A DNA stretch of 64,000 nt from Bullifex porci (GCF_009695635.1 NZ_VUNN01000012.1:1-64000), one strand, 5' to 3'. Positions 1 to 8,716 are shown, counted from the first letter of the stretch. Notes: a model not told the origin generated them from the sequence alone. Program-made: numbers and translations.

Positions 1-50
1 TAGTATGTTTGTTATGTGCTGGATTATATCAAAATTACTTAAGATGCTTT

Positions 51-143
51 TTCCTTTTTTAACTGACTTTTTTTGTCCCTTTTTAGTTGACTACTTTTAA
101 ATTGTCCCTTTTCATTTGACTATTTCTGGCCCTTTTCTGTTGA
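51..143. repeat. Array of four imperfect direct repeats, possibly an IS21-type end
   Basis: Four degenerate copies of a unit close to GTCCCTTTTNNNTTGACT lie near 51-68, 74-92, 103-120 and 128-143, with starts 24 to 29 bases apart. Read on the minus strand each is close to GTCAACNNAAAAGGGAC. Multiple short end repeats of this look are known from IS21-family elements, but no istA/istB gene is visible inside the window, so this may be a decayed end or the edge of an element lying to the left. The array sits just downstream of the serine recombinase gene. Confidence 0.45.
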
Positions 144-190
144 CTCTAACAGCATTGAACTAAATCTTGTGAGCGTTGCAGGTATTACCC

Positions 191-1459
191 TTACTTTTCC
201 AGACATTTCTCAGCCCCCTTTTGGTTTTTCCACTTTTTGATGATTTTTCTTCCATCCTTCATAACGAATGTGACTTGATGGTATGAGCCGCCTAGGATAT
301 GGTCTATGGATTCATCAAAGTCCTCTGATGTAAAATTCTCTTTACCAAGTATCTCAGCAGTAAGGCTATAAAGTGCCCACTCAGGTATGGACTTAGCGGT
401 GCAACCACTACCACATCTTTTATCTATCCTCTCTCCACAGGTCCACTTGTAGTACATCTTTCCATTCTTCTGTTTGTTGCTTCTTCGTCTGAAGGTCCTG
501 CCACACTCTCTGCAGATAATCTTTGAAGTAAAAGGTGACTTTACTATCTTCCAATTACACTCAAGGCTTCCTTCATTCTTCCTTCTTTCAATCTCCTCTT
601 GTACTTCATCAAATTCTTCTTTAGTGATGATGGGAGGATGTGTTTCTTCTGCGTAGTAGCGGTCTCTTTCACCTCTGTTTACAACCTTCAGGTGTGATAT
701 ATGGTCAACAGTGAAAGTTTTCTGTAGAATCGAGTCACCCATGTATTTCTCCTGTCTGAGTATGTGAGTGACGGTGTTCGCGCTCATAGGGCTTCCTCTA
801 AGGCCCTTTATTCCACGCTCTCTGAGAACCCTTGATATTTCCTTTGGACCAAGTCCCGTCATGTACATTGAGAATATCTCCCTAACGATTTCAGCCTCAT
901 CTTCAACTATCTCGTAATCACTACCATTCCATCTATATCCTAGTAGATCATGAGGTATACCCTCTCCTCGTTCAAACTTCTTCTTGATAGACCAGAGTAC
1001 GTTTTCACTTATTGACCTAGACTCTTCCTGTGCTTGTGAGGCAAGGAATGTAAGAACCATCTCTCCTGTGTAGGAGAAGGTGCTGATGTTGTTTTCGTCG
1101 AATATCACCTCCACACCCAGATCCTTCAGATGCCTTACTGTTGCAAGAAGATCTACTGTGTTCCTGCAGAACCTTGATATGGACTTTGTGACGATGATGT
1201 CGACCTCCCCTTCCTCACATTTCTCCATCAGGGCCCTGAATCCCGGCCTGTCGGTCTTTGTGCCTGTGATCCCCAGGTCAATGAAGACGCCTCCGTCCAC
1301 CCATCCGGGTGTGGAGGTTATCCGTTTCTTCAGGAATGCCGACTGGGCTTCAAGGGAGTGTGCGGAGTTGAATGTGTCGACCGACACCCTGGCATACCCC
1401 GCCACCCGCATGAGGGCCAATTCACCTTTCTTCTTTGTATCAATTGCTGTTATCTTCAT
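191..1459 (-). CDS. Large serine recombinase (resolvase/invertase family)
   Basis: This 422-residue protein should catalyse site-specific DNA strand exchange through a serine nucleophile. The N-terminal resolvase domain (about residues 17-155) has the YARVS motif with the likely nucleophile Ser26 and a SISRFCRN segment. A recombinase domain follows (about 165-290), then a zinc ribbon with CxxC and C/C pairs at about 316-355 and a basic C-terminus. This is the layout of large serine recombinases of integrative elements, at the short end for the group. It is the last gene of a three-gene minus-strand operon, 17 bases after the SHOCT gene. No strong ribosome binding site precedes the chosen ATG; Met17, just before the resolvase domain, is an alternative. 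It looks intact and could mobilise neighbouring DNA. Confidence 0.9.
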   Translation of the reverse strand: MKITAIDTKKKGELALMRVAGYARVSVDTFNSAHSLEAQSAFLKKRITSTPGWVDGGVFIDLGITGTKTDRPGFRALMEKCEEGEVDIIVTKSISRFCRNTVDLLATVRHLKDLGVEVIFDENNISTFSYTGEMVLTFLASQAQEESRSISENVLWSIKKKFERGEGIPHDLLGYRWNGSDYEIVEDEAEIVREIFSMYMTGLGPKEISRVLRERGIKGLRGSPMSANTVTHILRQEKYMGDSILQKTFTVDHISHLKVVNRGERDRYYAEETHPPIITKEEFDEVQEEIERRKNEGSLECNWKIVKSPFTSKIICRECGRTFRRRSNKQKNGKMYYKWTCGERIDKRCGSGCTAKSIPEWALYSLTAEILGKENFTSEDFDESIDHILGGSYHQVTFVMKDGRKIIKKWKNQKGAEKCLEK

Positions 1460-1476
1460 GGTTCAATACATCACTC

Positions 1477-1656
1477 TTATTCTTTATTTAGTAAAGGGAT
1501 ATGAACGATCATCGGCTTATATTTCTTCTCGATGTAAGCCGTCTCCCTGAGATGTTCGGATTTTGATATCATACCTTTTGAATAAAGCAGGTCGAGGTAG
1601 TAAAGTGCTGTCTCATATGCCTTCTGTCTTTCAAACTGATCCCCGTCAAGCTTCAT
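1477..1656 (-). CDS. SHOCT-domain small protein
   Basis: This 59-residue ORF starts MKLDGDQFER and has a DLLYSKGMISKSEHLRE segment, the pattern of the SHOCT (short C-terminal) domain, a small oligomerisation-like module. Its ATG is preceded by GGAGGGG at good spacing. It overlaps the 3' end of the upstream HTH/zinc gene by 11 bases and ends 17 bases before the recombinase start, so the three are probably translated from one message. SHOCT proteins often sit beside serine recombinases in Firmicutes-type mobile elements. The function is unknown; a role in assembling or regulating the recombinase is inference. Confidence 0.75.
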   Translation of the reverse strand: MKLDGDQFERQKAYETALYYLDLLYSKGMISKSEHLRETAYIEKKYKPMIVHIPLLNKE

Positions 1657-2032
1657 GGTCCCCTCCGAACCTAGCCTTGATGTAGCACTCGTGGGAGCAG
1701 TATTTCCTGTCCCGTCTGTAGGATAAGAACTCGCTGCCGCAGCATGCGCAGACCTTTGTATAGTTCCTGTCCTTCTCCTTCATCTTCCGCCAGTGGGTGA
1801 TGCGGCAGCTGGAAGAACAGAAGAGTGCCTTCCTGCCCTTTCCGGTGTTTGCCGCAAGTTCCTTCCCGCACTGCTGGCAGCAGGAGCCACCGCTTTTTCC
1901 TGGGACGATATTGTTCCTGCTGCAGTACATCCTCACCGAGTCCCTGCTGAGTCCCGTTATCTCGGCAATACGGGAGAAGCTGTTGCCGTTTTTCCTCAGT
2001 CGCTCTATCCTCTTTCTTTCATCGTTTGTCAC
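1646..2032 (-). CDS. Helix-turn-helix protein with cysteine-rich zinc-ribbon-like C-terminus
   Basis: The 128-residue product begins at a GTG codon with GGGAG nine bases upstream. Residues about 4-40 (RIERLRKNGNSFSRIAEITG and the next 15 or so) read as a helix-turn-helix. The rest contains two cysteine clusters, CCQQCG...CSSSC and CACCG...CSHEC, likely two zinc-binding knuckles. It is the first gene of the operon that continues into the SHOCT protein and the serine recombinase. Family knowledge: similar HTH/zinc proteins accompany recombinases in mobile elements and may act as recombination directionality or regulatory factors. That role is inferred, not shown. Terminal residues are charged and nothing looks broken. 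Confidence 0.7.
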   Translation of the reverse strand: MTNDERKRIERLRKNGNSFSRIAEITGLSRDSVRMYCSRNNIVPGKSGGSCCQQCGKELAANTGKGRKALFCSSSCRITHWRKMKEKDRNYTKVCACCGSEFLSYRRDRKYCSHECYIKARFGGDHEA

Positions 2033-2616
2033 TGTAATGTGCTCCCTTGAATCATATGAAGGTCCTGCCCTTCATCTCTTTAAGGAGTTTCTGGATGGGG
2101 AATTCCGGGGAATGATGAGAAAAATTCCTATTTAAGTGATGATTTAAATATTTATTAAATGTATGAATATAAAACAGTAATGCTCTGTATAGCCTTTATT
2201 AATAAACATGAATGCAAGTAGACAAGTTTACATATTAAAAAATGTGTATTTGAATCAGGGATAATAAAAGACTAGAGAACAACCGAAGATATACTATTTC
2301 TCAGCTCTTCTGCAGCAGCTACTTTTATTTTAGGATATTCAAAAACTGGAAAATAGCAAAGGTGTAAGCATTTGGGAGCTAAGGATCGATAATTGATGAA
2401 GTAAGAACAGAGCCTTATATCTTTCTGTTGTGTGACTAAATAGCTAATCTTTTTTGGCACTTGAAACTAAGGAAAATATTCTATCTTTGTCTCTTAAGTA
2501 AGAAATCTCCCTTGGCTTGTGAGCTTTACCAAGGGAGAAAGATCGATCTATCTTAAATGCTGAGGGGCAGCATTAAGAAACTTAGTTTTTTGCGTTTGCA
2601 GTCCATTATGTATTAC
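2033..2616. other. Intergenic region without a convincing gene
   Basis: About 580 bases of AT-rich DNA between the recombinase operon, which is transcribed away from here, and the 3' end of a lipoprotein gene. The only clear structure is an inverted repeat at 2506-2538. A 62-codon minus-strand frame at 2272-2460 has no ribosome binding site and no recognisable features, and I do not call it. The promoter of the recombinase operon should lie close to 2033. Confidence 0.5.
2506..2538 (-). terminator. Inverted repeat, possible terminator of the lipoprotein gene
   Basis: The arms TCTCCCTTGG (2506-2515) and CCAAGGGAGA (2529-2538) are perfectly complementary over 10 bp, with a 13-base loop. It lies about 80 bases beyond the stop of the minus-strand lipoprotein gene. 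The downstream T-run is weak, so it may be a processing hairpin rather than a Rho-independent terminator. Confidence 0.5.
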
Positions 2617-5177
2617 TTATTCAATCACAATATAATTGGGTTGCAATGCGCGTAACAAATAATATCTTCCATCATATCCACTTATTGTGTCACTAGAGCC
2701 AAATCCAAACCAATTCAAAGACGCATTGTTTTTTCTAGTAACGCCTGTTGCATTCTTAATATAGAGATTTGGCCATCCCGGGGCACCAGAAGTAGCTAGT
2801 CCAGCAATTTCTATTTTGTAGTATTTCGTGCTATTGTCTGAGAAAGTTACCTCCCATTCCGCATTTGCAGATTCGGTTTCAGTTACTGTAATGGTCATTT
2901 CCGTTGCATTATCAGCAAAAGAGTAACCGTCTATAACTTGAAATAAGAATTCTACTTCATTAACAGTAAACTCTCCATACGTCCCAAGATAGTTTGTCTT
3001 TGATATAGAAGCACTACCTGATTTGTTAGATTCCAAGGAAGATGTATCCCAAGTCCATTGTCCATTAACCTTTTTAGTACTAAAAGTTGCTTCAGATGTA
3101 TTGAAACTGTAAGTTTTATTATCTAAATTTAATTGTGAGCCACTTTTGAATATTAAAGTATGGCTAGAATGATTTCCACTTGGCAATATTGGCAATCCAT
3201 GTAGAGTGCCAGAAGTTATTTCTAACGAAACTTTCTGTGTACCATCAGTCATGCTTCCAATTGTGTTTATATTTGTAAAATCATCATTATTATTATCATT
3301 TATCACTAAATATGCATAAGGATTAGAATTGTAATTAGTTGCAAGAGTTCCAATCAGTCTTCCTTTTGAATAGCCAGTGCTTATGACATTTTCACTACCG
3401 CCATTACAATTTTTTATATATCCAGCAGAACCAATATTGTATGACCAATTACCAACAACTCCACCAGAAATATTAGTACCATTTATACTAGCTGAATTAG
3501 AACAATTTTCTAATTTTCCCCCCTGTAATACTCCGGCAATACCACCTGATGTTGAAGCTGTTACTTCACCAGTATTATTGCAGTTTATAACAGTAGCTAC
3601 CATATCTATTCTACCACCAATACCACCTGCATGTGAGCTAGAATTTATTTCGCCACTATTAGTACAATTTTTTATTATTGCAGTTCCAGTATCGTTGCTT
3701 TGTATATAACCAACAATACCACCAACATAGGCATATGAAGAAGTACAGGATACAGAACTATAATTTTTACAATCTACAATACTACAGCCAACATTACTTA
3801 AACCAACGATTCCACCAACATTAGAGTTGTTTCCTGTGATTATTCCGTGGTTTTCACAATATGAAACTTCTGTATTATTATTTTTATAATTAATGCCTAG
3901 AATACCACCAGTTTTAGTACCTCCTGCTTTTTCATTTTCTTTTCCATTTATTATGCCGTAGTTTTTACAGCCCGTAATTTCAGTTTTACCACTTGTATTA
4001 TAAGATCTTCCTACGACACCAGCTGGTTCAAAAGCATCAATTGACGCAACATTTATACAATTTTCTATTTTTGTTTCGCCTGTTCCAATAACAAAATCAA
4101 CAATACCTGCAGCGCTATCTAAAGTATGAGTAAATTTACTTTCTCCATCATAAACATAACCATCGCCCTGTTTTGTACCACCAATAACTAAATTAGATAT
4201 TTTTGCACCTTCAACAGTTCCAAAGAAACCTGATGGCATTTCAGCTCTAGGTTCCGTGTATTTAATATTAGTTATTGTATGATTTTGTCCATCAAAAGTT
4301 CCTCTAAAAATTGGTCCGTCTGTATTACTTCTGCTACTATATCCGATAGGAACCCATGTCTTTCCTGTTAGGTCAATATCAGCAATAAGCATAATAATAT
4401 TTTCTTTATAATCCTTACCAGAGTTGACTGATGAGGCAAAATCCATTAATTCTTGGGCATTGCTTATTAGTAATAGGTTAGAAACTACACAATCAAAAGA
4501 TCCTGATATAGTTGTAGATCTGCCACAATTTACAGTTACATTGATAGGTTTACTAGCATTTAGAATACCTTCTGTATCTTTATACGCAAAAGTAACATAA
4601 TGATTACCTGGAGCACATTCTATTTTCATATATGCCCCATTCAGATTTGTTATTTTTACACCATCAACAGAAACATAGTTTGGAAAAACTTTTAATACCT
4701 TGTCATCATTAGTTTTTAGATTAACTGTTACATTGTCAAAAACAATATACCCTTTATCCCCTGTATTTTCATTGACTGGTACAGGAACAGTTACATTAGG
4801 TTCATAGAAATTCCATTTGATTGTTACCTTACTGGTAGTTCCGGCATATACCTTTTTACCATCTTTAATACCCCTAAGGCTTATAGTCCAATCTCCTTGA
4901 GATAAAGTTACAATTCCATCCTTTGGAAGTATTGAATCACTTGTTGCACCATAATTAAATTGTGTTTCACTTTCTTTTGTTGCAGAATAGTGCCAAGTGA
5001 TACTGTCATCATCTAAATTAATTGTTTCAATATCAGTTGTTAGGCTTCTGCCCCCCCGGACGGGGTTAGTCTGACTTTAACGCGTACATCACTAGCATCA
5101 TCTGAACCCATGCTACATGATGTAAATAGTGATGCTATTAAAAGCATTACTAATAACGAAATGGATAATTTCTTCAT
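2617..5177 (-). pseudogene. GLUG-repeat lipoprotein, out of frame at a G7 tract (phase-off or pseudogene)
   Basis: The start codon at 5177 (GGGAGA upstream) gives a lipoprotein signal peptide ending in LFTSC, the same as in the intact paralogue at 29108-31891. After 45 codons the frame stops, because the run at 5050-5056 has seven G (coding strand). Adding one G reopens the frame as SGGGRSLTT and it then stays open to 2617, giving 853 residues. The first ~215 residues match the paralogue. The rest is a passenger with many GGI-G and C-N-G repeats (GLUG-like, about residues 290-560) and a C-terminal beta-rich domain. Such proteins are surface adhesin-like in host-associated bacteria. From 4629 a 670-residue frame with its own ATG exists, but it lacks the signal peptide. 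A sequencing indel, a decayed gene or slipped-strand phase variation would all fit. Confidence 0.75.
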
Positions 5178-5570
5178 TTTTATCTCCCTATTTTATTTTA
5201 TTTCATAAAAAAGCTAAAAAGCTTCTCTATGTAATATTATAAAAACAACATAAAGAAATAATATTTACAGGGAGAAAACGACTCAAAAATCTTACCACCT
5301 ATAAATAAAATTTCTACACTAATAATATATCTAAAAGAAGTTAGTTGTGAATATTTTTTACCTTACTTTAATTTTTTATTTCGAAATTAATAGTAAATAA
5401 CTAATTAGAATAAAAGTGTATTACAAGAAAACTTACCCTTAGAACTGAAAAAAACAATTTTCCCAAAAAATTCTTACCTAAGAAAGTTGATACTTAAAAA
5501 TCCTTCATTTACCCCAACTCTTTTATCCTAACTAGATTTCATCATTCCTCATAATTGGTATAATTTTTCT
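5178..5570. other. Divergent promoter region between lipoprotein and truncated small gene
   Basis: AT-rich spacer, duplicated at 5993-6386. On minus a TATAAT (complement of 5236-5241) lies about 60 bases before the lipoprotein ATG, with a GGGAGA ribosome binding site. On plus TATAAT at 5559-5564 lies six bases before the ATG at 5571. No other gene is seen. Confidence 0.6.
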
Positions 5571-5768
5571 ATGACAATTATTATATGCTTAGACAAAAAC
5601 AACGGTTATCAGTTTGGTGGAAAAAGGCAGTCAACTGATAGAGAACTCAGAAAGAAAATATTAGAACTTGATGATGAAATTAGATGTGATGAATACACTT
5701 CGTCACAATTTGAAGATGATGAAAAAGGTAAGCTTTATGGAAGTAAGGACTTACTTGTTGCACCATAA
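5571..5768 (+). pseudogene. Truncated duplicate of the 128-residue nuclease partner
   Basis: The first 56 or so codons match the intact gene at 6387 almost residue for residue (MTIIICLDKNNGYQFGGKRQ in both). At about 5739 the frame runs across the tandem-duplication junction into antisense lipoprotein sequence and ends nine codons later. It keeps the same TATAAT-six bases-ATG start as the intact copy, so it may still be expressed as a 65-residue peptide. It is most likely a by-product of the duplication. Confidence 0.8.
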
Positions 5769-5992
5769 TTAAATTGTGTTTCACTTACTTTTGTTGCAGA
5801 ATAATACCAAGTGATATTATCATCATCTAAATTAATTGTTTCAAAATCAGTAGTTAGGCTTCTGCCCCCTCCAGATGGGGTAATTTTGACTTTAACGCGA
5901 ACATTACTAGCATCATCTGAACCCATGCTACATGATGTAAATAGTGATGCTATTAAAAGCATTACTAATAACGAAATGGATAATTTCTTCAT
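5735..5992 (-). pseudogene. Lipoprotein N-terminal stub (constant module only)
   Basis: Starts MKKLSISLLVMLLIASLFTS with the lipobox cysteine at residue 21 and follows the paralogue at 29108-31891 for about 80 residues with only a few substitutions. It then stops at the duplication junction (KSLLP). It keeps the leader, promoter and ribosome binding site. It is therefore an N-terminal module with no passenger: either a dead by-product of duplication or a donor/recipient for recombination with the other copies. Confidence 0.85.
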
Positions 5993-6374
5993 TTTTATCC
6001 CCCTATTTTATTTTATTTCATAAAAAAGCTAAAAAGCTTCTTTATGTAATATTATAAAACACCACTAAGAAATAATATTTACAGGGAGAAAAGGAACTAT
6101 AAAATCTCACCACCTATAAATAAGATTTCTACTCTTATAATATAGCTAAAAGATATTATTTGTGAATATTTTTTATCTCACTATAATTTTTTATTTCGAA
6201 ATTAATAGTAAATAACTAATTAGAATAAAAGTGTATTACAAGAAAACTTACCATTTGAACTGAAAAAAAACAATTTTCCCAACAAATTCTTACCTAAGAA
6301 AGTTGATACATAAAAATCCTTCATTTACCCCAACTCTTTTATCATAACTAGATTTCATCATTTCTCTTAATTGG

Positions 6375-6380
6375 TATAAT
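6375..6380 (+). promoter_or_regulatory. TATAAT exactly six bases before an ATG (leaderless-type start)
   Basis: TATAAT at 6375-6380, then six bases, then ATG at 6387, with no Shine-Dalgarno match. The duplicated copy has the same arrangement (5559-5564, ATG 5571). A TSS six to seven bases after a -10 box would fall on the A of ATG. Confidence 0.55.
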
Positions 6381-6386
6381 TTTCCT

Positions 6387-6773
6387 ATGACAATTATTAT
6401 ATGCTTAGACAAAAACAACGGTTATCAGTTTGGTGGAAAAAGGCAGTCAACTGATAGAGAACTTAGAAAGAAAGTATTAGAACTTGCTGATGAAATAAGG
6501 TGTGATGAATACACCGCATCCCAATTTGAAGAGGATGAAAAAAGTATGCTTTATGTTGGTGATGACTATCTTAATACCATAAATGGTACATGCTTTATAG
6601 AAAAAGGTGATATATCAAATATAAGCTATGACAAGTTAGTTGTATTCTGGTGGAACAGATCATACCCAACAACTAAAAAATTTATCATCCCTCAAGGCTT
6701 TAAATCGGTTTCAAAAGAAAACTTTAAAGGCTACAGCCACGATAAAATAACAATGGAGATTTTTACTAAATGA
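6387..6773 (+). CDS. Small cytosolic protein translationally coupled to a secreted nuclease
   Basis: A 128-residue protein without signal peptide. Its N-terminal half has a GKRQS-DRELRKK motif and its C-terminal half VVFWWNRSYPTTKKF and a YSHDKITMEIF end. I recall short Firmicute proteins of this shape, sometimes mislabelled ribonuclease Z, near DNA-entry-type nuclease genes. No metallo-beta-lactamase motif is present, so that label would be wrong. It overlaps the nuclease start by ATGA, so the two are co-translated. A regulatory or inhibitory role for the partner nuclease is possible but unsupported. Expression seems to start from a leaderless-type promoter. A truncated duplicate lies upstream at 5571. 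Confidence 0.75.
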   Translation: MTIIICLDKNNGYQFGGKRQSTDRELRKKVLELADEIRCDEYTASQFEEDEKSMLYVGDDYLNTINGTCFIEKGDISNISYDKLVVFWWNRSYPTTKKFIIPQGFKSVSKENFKGYSHDKITMEIFTK

Positions 6774-7639
6774 GATATTTTACAATCTTTTTTACAACAT
6801 TAATTTTGGCGCTAGTGATATCCTGTTCAGGTTCCACAAAGCAACCTGCTAATACTGGTGTCTCGTATATTATAGCAGGGCAAAGTGATTTACTAGAAAT
6901 TAGAAATGACAACGTTCCATACTTTACTGCTGCAGATTATGAAAAAGCAAGGAGTGGTTATTTTATGGAGCTTTCTCCATTAGATGAGCTTGGAAGAGTT
7001 GGCAGCAACTGGGGATGCTTTGACTTTGATCATATGCCAACAGATGAACGTACTTCACTCTCAACAAAACCTACAGGCTGGGTTCAGAAGGAATATGATA
7101 ATGATATAATTCCAACTAGATGGATTTACAACAGAAGCCATATTATAGGGTTCCAGATTTGTGGGCTTAATGATGAAAAAAGAAATCTTATGACCGGAAC
7201 TAGAGCATTTAATGCTGGTGAAAACTCAATGGTAACTTTTGAAAATATGACTGCAGACCACATGAGAGAAAATAGAACACACCATGTTCTCTATCGTGTT
7301 ACTCCAGATTTTGAAGGTAGTAACTTATTAGCATATGGAGTTCTTATTGAATCTGATTGCTTAGAGTGTGATGACACTGCAGATTACTGTGTATATATTC
7401 TTAATCAACAATATGGGATCTCTATTGATTACCGCACTGGTGATAACTGGTTAACAGGTGAAAATGAAGAGATTACAAGTGAATGGACATATATTTTAAA
7501 CACAGGTACTAAAAAGTTTCATCTACTAACTTGTAGTGGTGCGCCAAGCCCAAGTAGCAAGAACTATCAGTTAACAGATAAAACTAGAAGTCAGGTTATT
7601 GATGAAGGATATAGCCCATGTGGCATTTGTAAGCCATAA
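6770..7639 (+). CDS. Secreted DNA/RNA non-specific endonuclease lipoprotein
   Basis: This 289-residue protein has a lipoprotein signal (VISC, Cys19) and should act outside the inner membrane, degrading nucleic acids. The beta-beta-alpha-metal core has NRSHIIG at about 121-127, with His124 as general base (the DRGH-motif variant found in EndA/DNA-entry nucleases), followed by RNLMTGTRAFN, which carries the metal-binding Asn region. The last ~50 residues form a separate FHLLTC...CGICKP module with paired cysteines, often appended to this nuclease group. Translation is coupled to the 128-residue partner by ATGA overlap. A role in nutrient scavenging, NET degradation or DNA uptake is inferred from relatives. 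Confidence 0.88.
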   Translation: MRYFTIFFTTLILALVISCSGSTKQPANTGVSYIIAGQSDLLEIRNDNVPYFTAADYEKARSGYFMELSPLDELGRVGSNWGCFDFDHMPTDERTSLSTKPTGWVQKEYDNDIIPTRWIYNRSHIIGFQICGLNDEKRNLMTGTRAFNAGENSMVTFENMTADHMRENRTHHVLYRVTPDFEGSNLLAYGVLIESDCLECDDTADYCVYILNQQYGISIDYRTGDNWLTGENEEITSEWTYILNTGTKKFHLLTCSGAPSPSSKNYQLTDKTRSQVIDEGYSPCGICKP

Positions 7640-7714
7640 AGCGTTTCCTAAACTCCAAATAAAAGAAAAATCCCCAAAGCCACAAGCAAAACCTGCATCT
7701 CTGGTGGTTAATTT

Positions 7715-7987
7715 TTACTTAACTAAACTATAAACAACTGTCTCATCCTCTTCTTTCGAGTGGAGTTTAAAAAGTCCTGCTGATAGCATTTCATCAAAAC
7801 AAGCCTTTTTATCTATTTCATCACCTGTGACGATAGATGAAAACATCCTCTCAAATCCATCTAAGGTTATAATCACCTCATCATCTCCAGTTGCTTTAAA
7901 CATGTACGAGTAAAGCATCTTAGAAACATTGCTAAGCTCTCTATTCACCATCACATCATCAAGTTTGCTAACTATTTTCCTCCTCAT
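7715..7987 (-). CDS. Small protein of unknown function, third gene of a SPASM-linked trio
   Basis: A 90-residue product (starting MRRKIVSKLDDV) whose ATG overlaps the end of the preceding gene. A start at 8011 is possible but has less support. It is helical and acidic, with GDDEVIITLDGFERMF in the middle; no family is recognised. It is the last of three overlapping minus-strand frames, the first of which is a SPASM-domain fragment, so it may have been an accessory to a peptide-maturation system. No signal peptide or membrane segment is visible. Confidence 0.5.
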   Translation of the reverse strand: MRRKIVSKLDDVMVNRELSNVSKMLYSYMFKATGDDEVIITLDGFERMFSSIVTGDEIDKKACFDEMLSAGLFKLHSKEEDETVVYSLVK

Positions 7988-8255
7988 TAAAACTAATTGT
8001 ATGATTATCAAGATAAAAATTAGGCGGAAGTGAAAAAGTGTTTTTCATCCTGTAATATAGACACCTCCCTATCAACGACACTTCCAAATAATCTTTTACT
8101 ACCGTAGAAACATACTTTTTTAACTCATCATCACTAAGACCTTCTTTACTAACTGAAAACAAACTACCAAAGACAGCATTTACACGTGTCTTGTTTTCAT
8201 AATAAGGCTTTAAGAAGGCTTCGTATGCTTTATCGTTAAGAATTAACTCTTTCAT
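7968..8255 (-). CDS. Small protein of unknown function next to a SPASM fragment
   Basis: A 95-residue product (starting MKELILNDKAYEAFLKPYYE); an upstream start at 8282 adds nine residues but is less likely. It overlaps the SPASM fragment at its start and the 90-residue gene at its end, a sign of translational coupling. It is predicted alpha-helical with no cysteines except one near the middle. I do not recognise it. A PqqD-like or leader-binding accessory is one possibility given the neighbour, but no motif proves it. Confidence 0.5.
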   Translation of the reverse strand: MKELILNDKAYEAFLKPYYENKTRVNAVFGSLFSVSKEGLSDDELKKYVSTVVKDYLEVSLIGRCLYYRMKNTFSLPPNFYLDNHTISFNEEENS

Positions 8256-8511
8256 CAATGCGCCTCCAGTAGTCAAGTGCAACCTCAGACTGTACTCTAG
8301 TTATAGGGCAAATATGAGTGGTCCTTATAAGCTCATTAAACTCACCATAGCACCCTGCAGGGCAGAAAGCACATTGCTCTTCAAAGGCACATAGCTTACA
8401 CTTTTCATCTTTTGTGATTTTATCTCTCATTGAATTTTCATGAATTAATTCAGCTTTAGCTTTATCAAAGAAAAGTGTCTTAACATCTCCTACCTTCGTT
8501 ATACAGTTCAT
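8236..8511 (-). pseudogene. C-terminal SPASM-domain fragment of a radical SAM maturase
   Basis: The 91-residue frame contains GDVKT followed by CKLCAFEEQCAFCPAGC and a later HICP, the cysteine spacing of the auxiliary iron-sulfur cluster (SPASM) region that ends radical SAM peptide-modifying enzymes. The CxxxCxxC radical SAM core that should precede it is missing; upstream DNA (8512-8720) carries no matching frame. I read it as the 3' end of a deleted gene, still joined by overlaps to two small genes. What it once modified cannot be told; no precursor peptide is visible nearby. Confidence 0.6.
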
Positions 8512-8572
8512 GAATAACGTAACACAGTGTTCAATATCGTTGGGGAGTATAAAACTTTGCTCTCAACTGTGC

Positions 8573-8610
8573 AAAAAAAACAGGCCTACAGCAACTATGC
8601 CATAGACCTT
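8573..8610 (-). terminator. Rho-independent terminator with G-U-rich stem
   Basis: Read on minus: AGGTCTATGGCA, loop TAGT, TGCTGTAGGCCT, then G and eight T. All 12 pairs form if G-U wobbles are allowed. It lies about 105 bases past the stop of the gene fragment at 8717. A near-identical hairpin occurs at 9240-9267. Confidence 0.75.
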
Positions 8611-8716
8611 TCTCTCTTTTTTCCAATAAAAGCTCAATTTGTTTTAATCTACCTTTATCAAATCATCTCTAAGATGCGGAGTACCCCCATTTTTGAGATA
8701 ATGCTGTTGAAATTAT

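Larger units (their letters stand above)
4924..6554. repeat. 816-bp tandem duplication spanning a lipoprotein 5' end and a small-gene 5' end
   Basis: Two units of about 816 bp lie head to tail: about 4924-5739 and 5739-6554. Each carries, on minus, the first ~80 codons of the lipoprotein gene, its leader and promoter, an AT-rich spacer, and on plus the first ~56 codons of the MTIIICLDK small gene. Homologous start codons are 815-816 bases apart (5177/5992 and 5571/6387). The junction reads ctttatg/gaagtaagga: small-gene sequence runs straight into lipoprotein sequence. The lipoprotein half of unit 2 (about 5740-6100) is more like the distant paralogue at 31650-32035 than like unit 1, which suggests later gene conversion. 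Confidence 0.85.

Noticed and set aside
2272-2460. 62-codon minus frame in the 2.0-2.6 kb gap
   Set aside because: No ribosome binding site, atypical composition, no recognisable feature.
2617-4629. 670-residue protein starting at 4629 as a complete gene
   Set aside because: Homology to the paralogue continues upstream to a signal peptide at 5177, so this is only the part after a frameshift.
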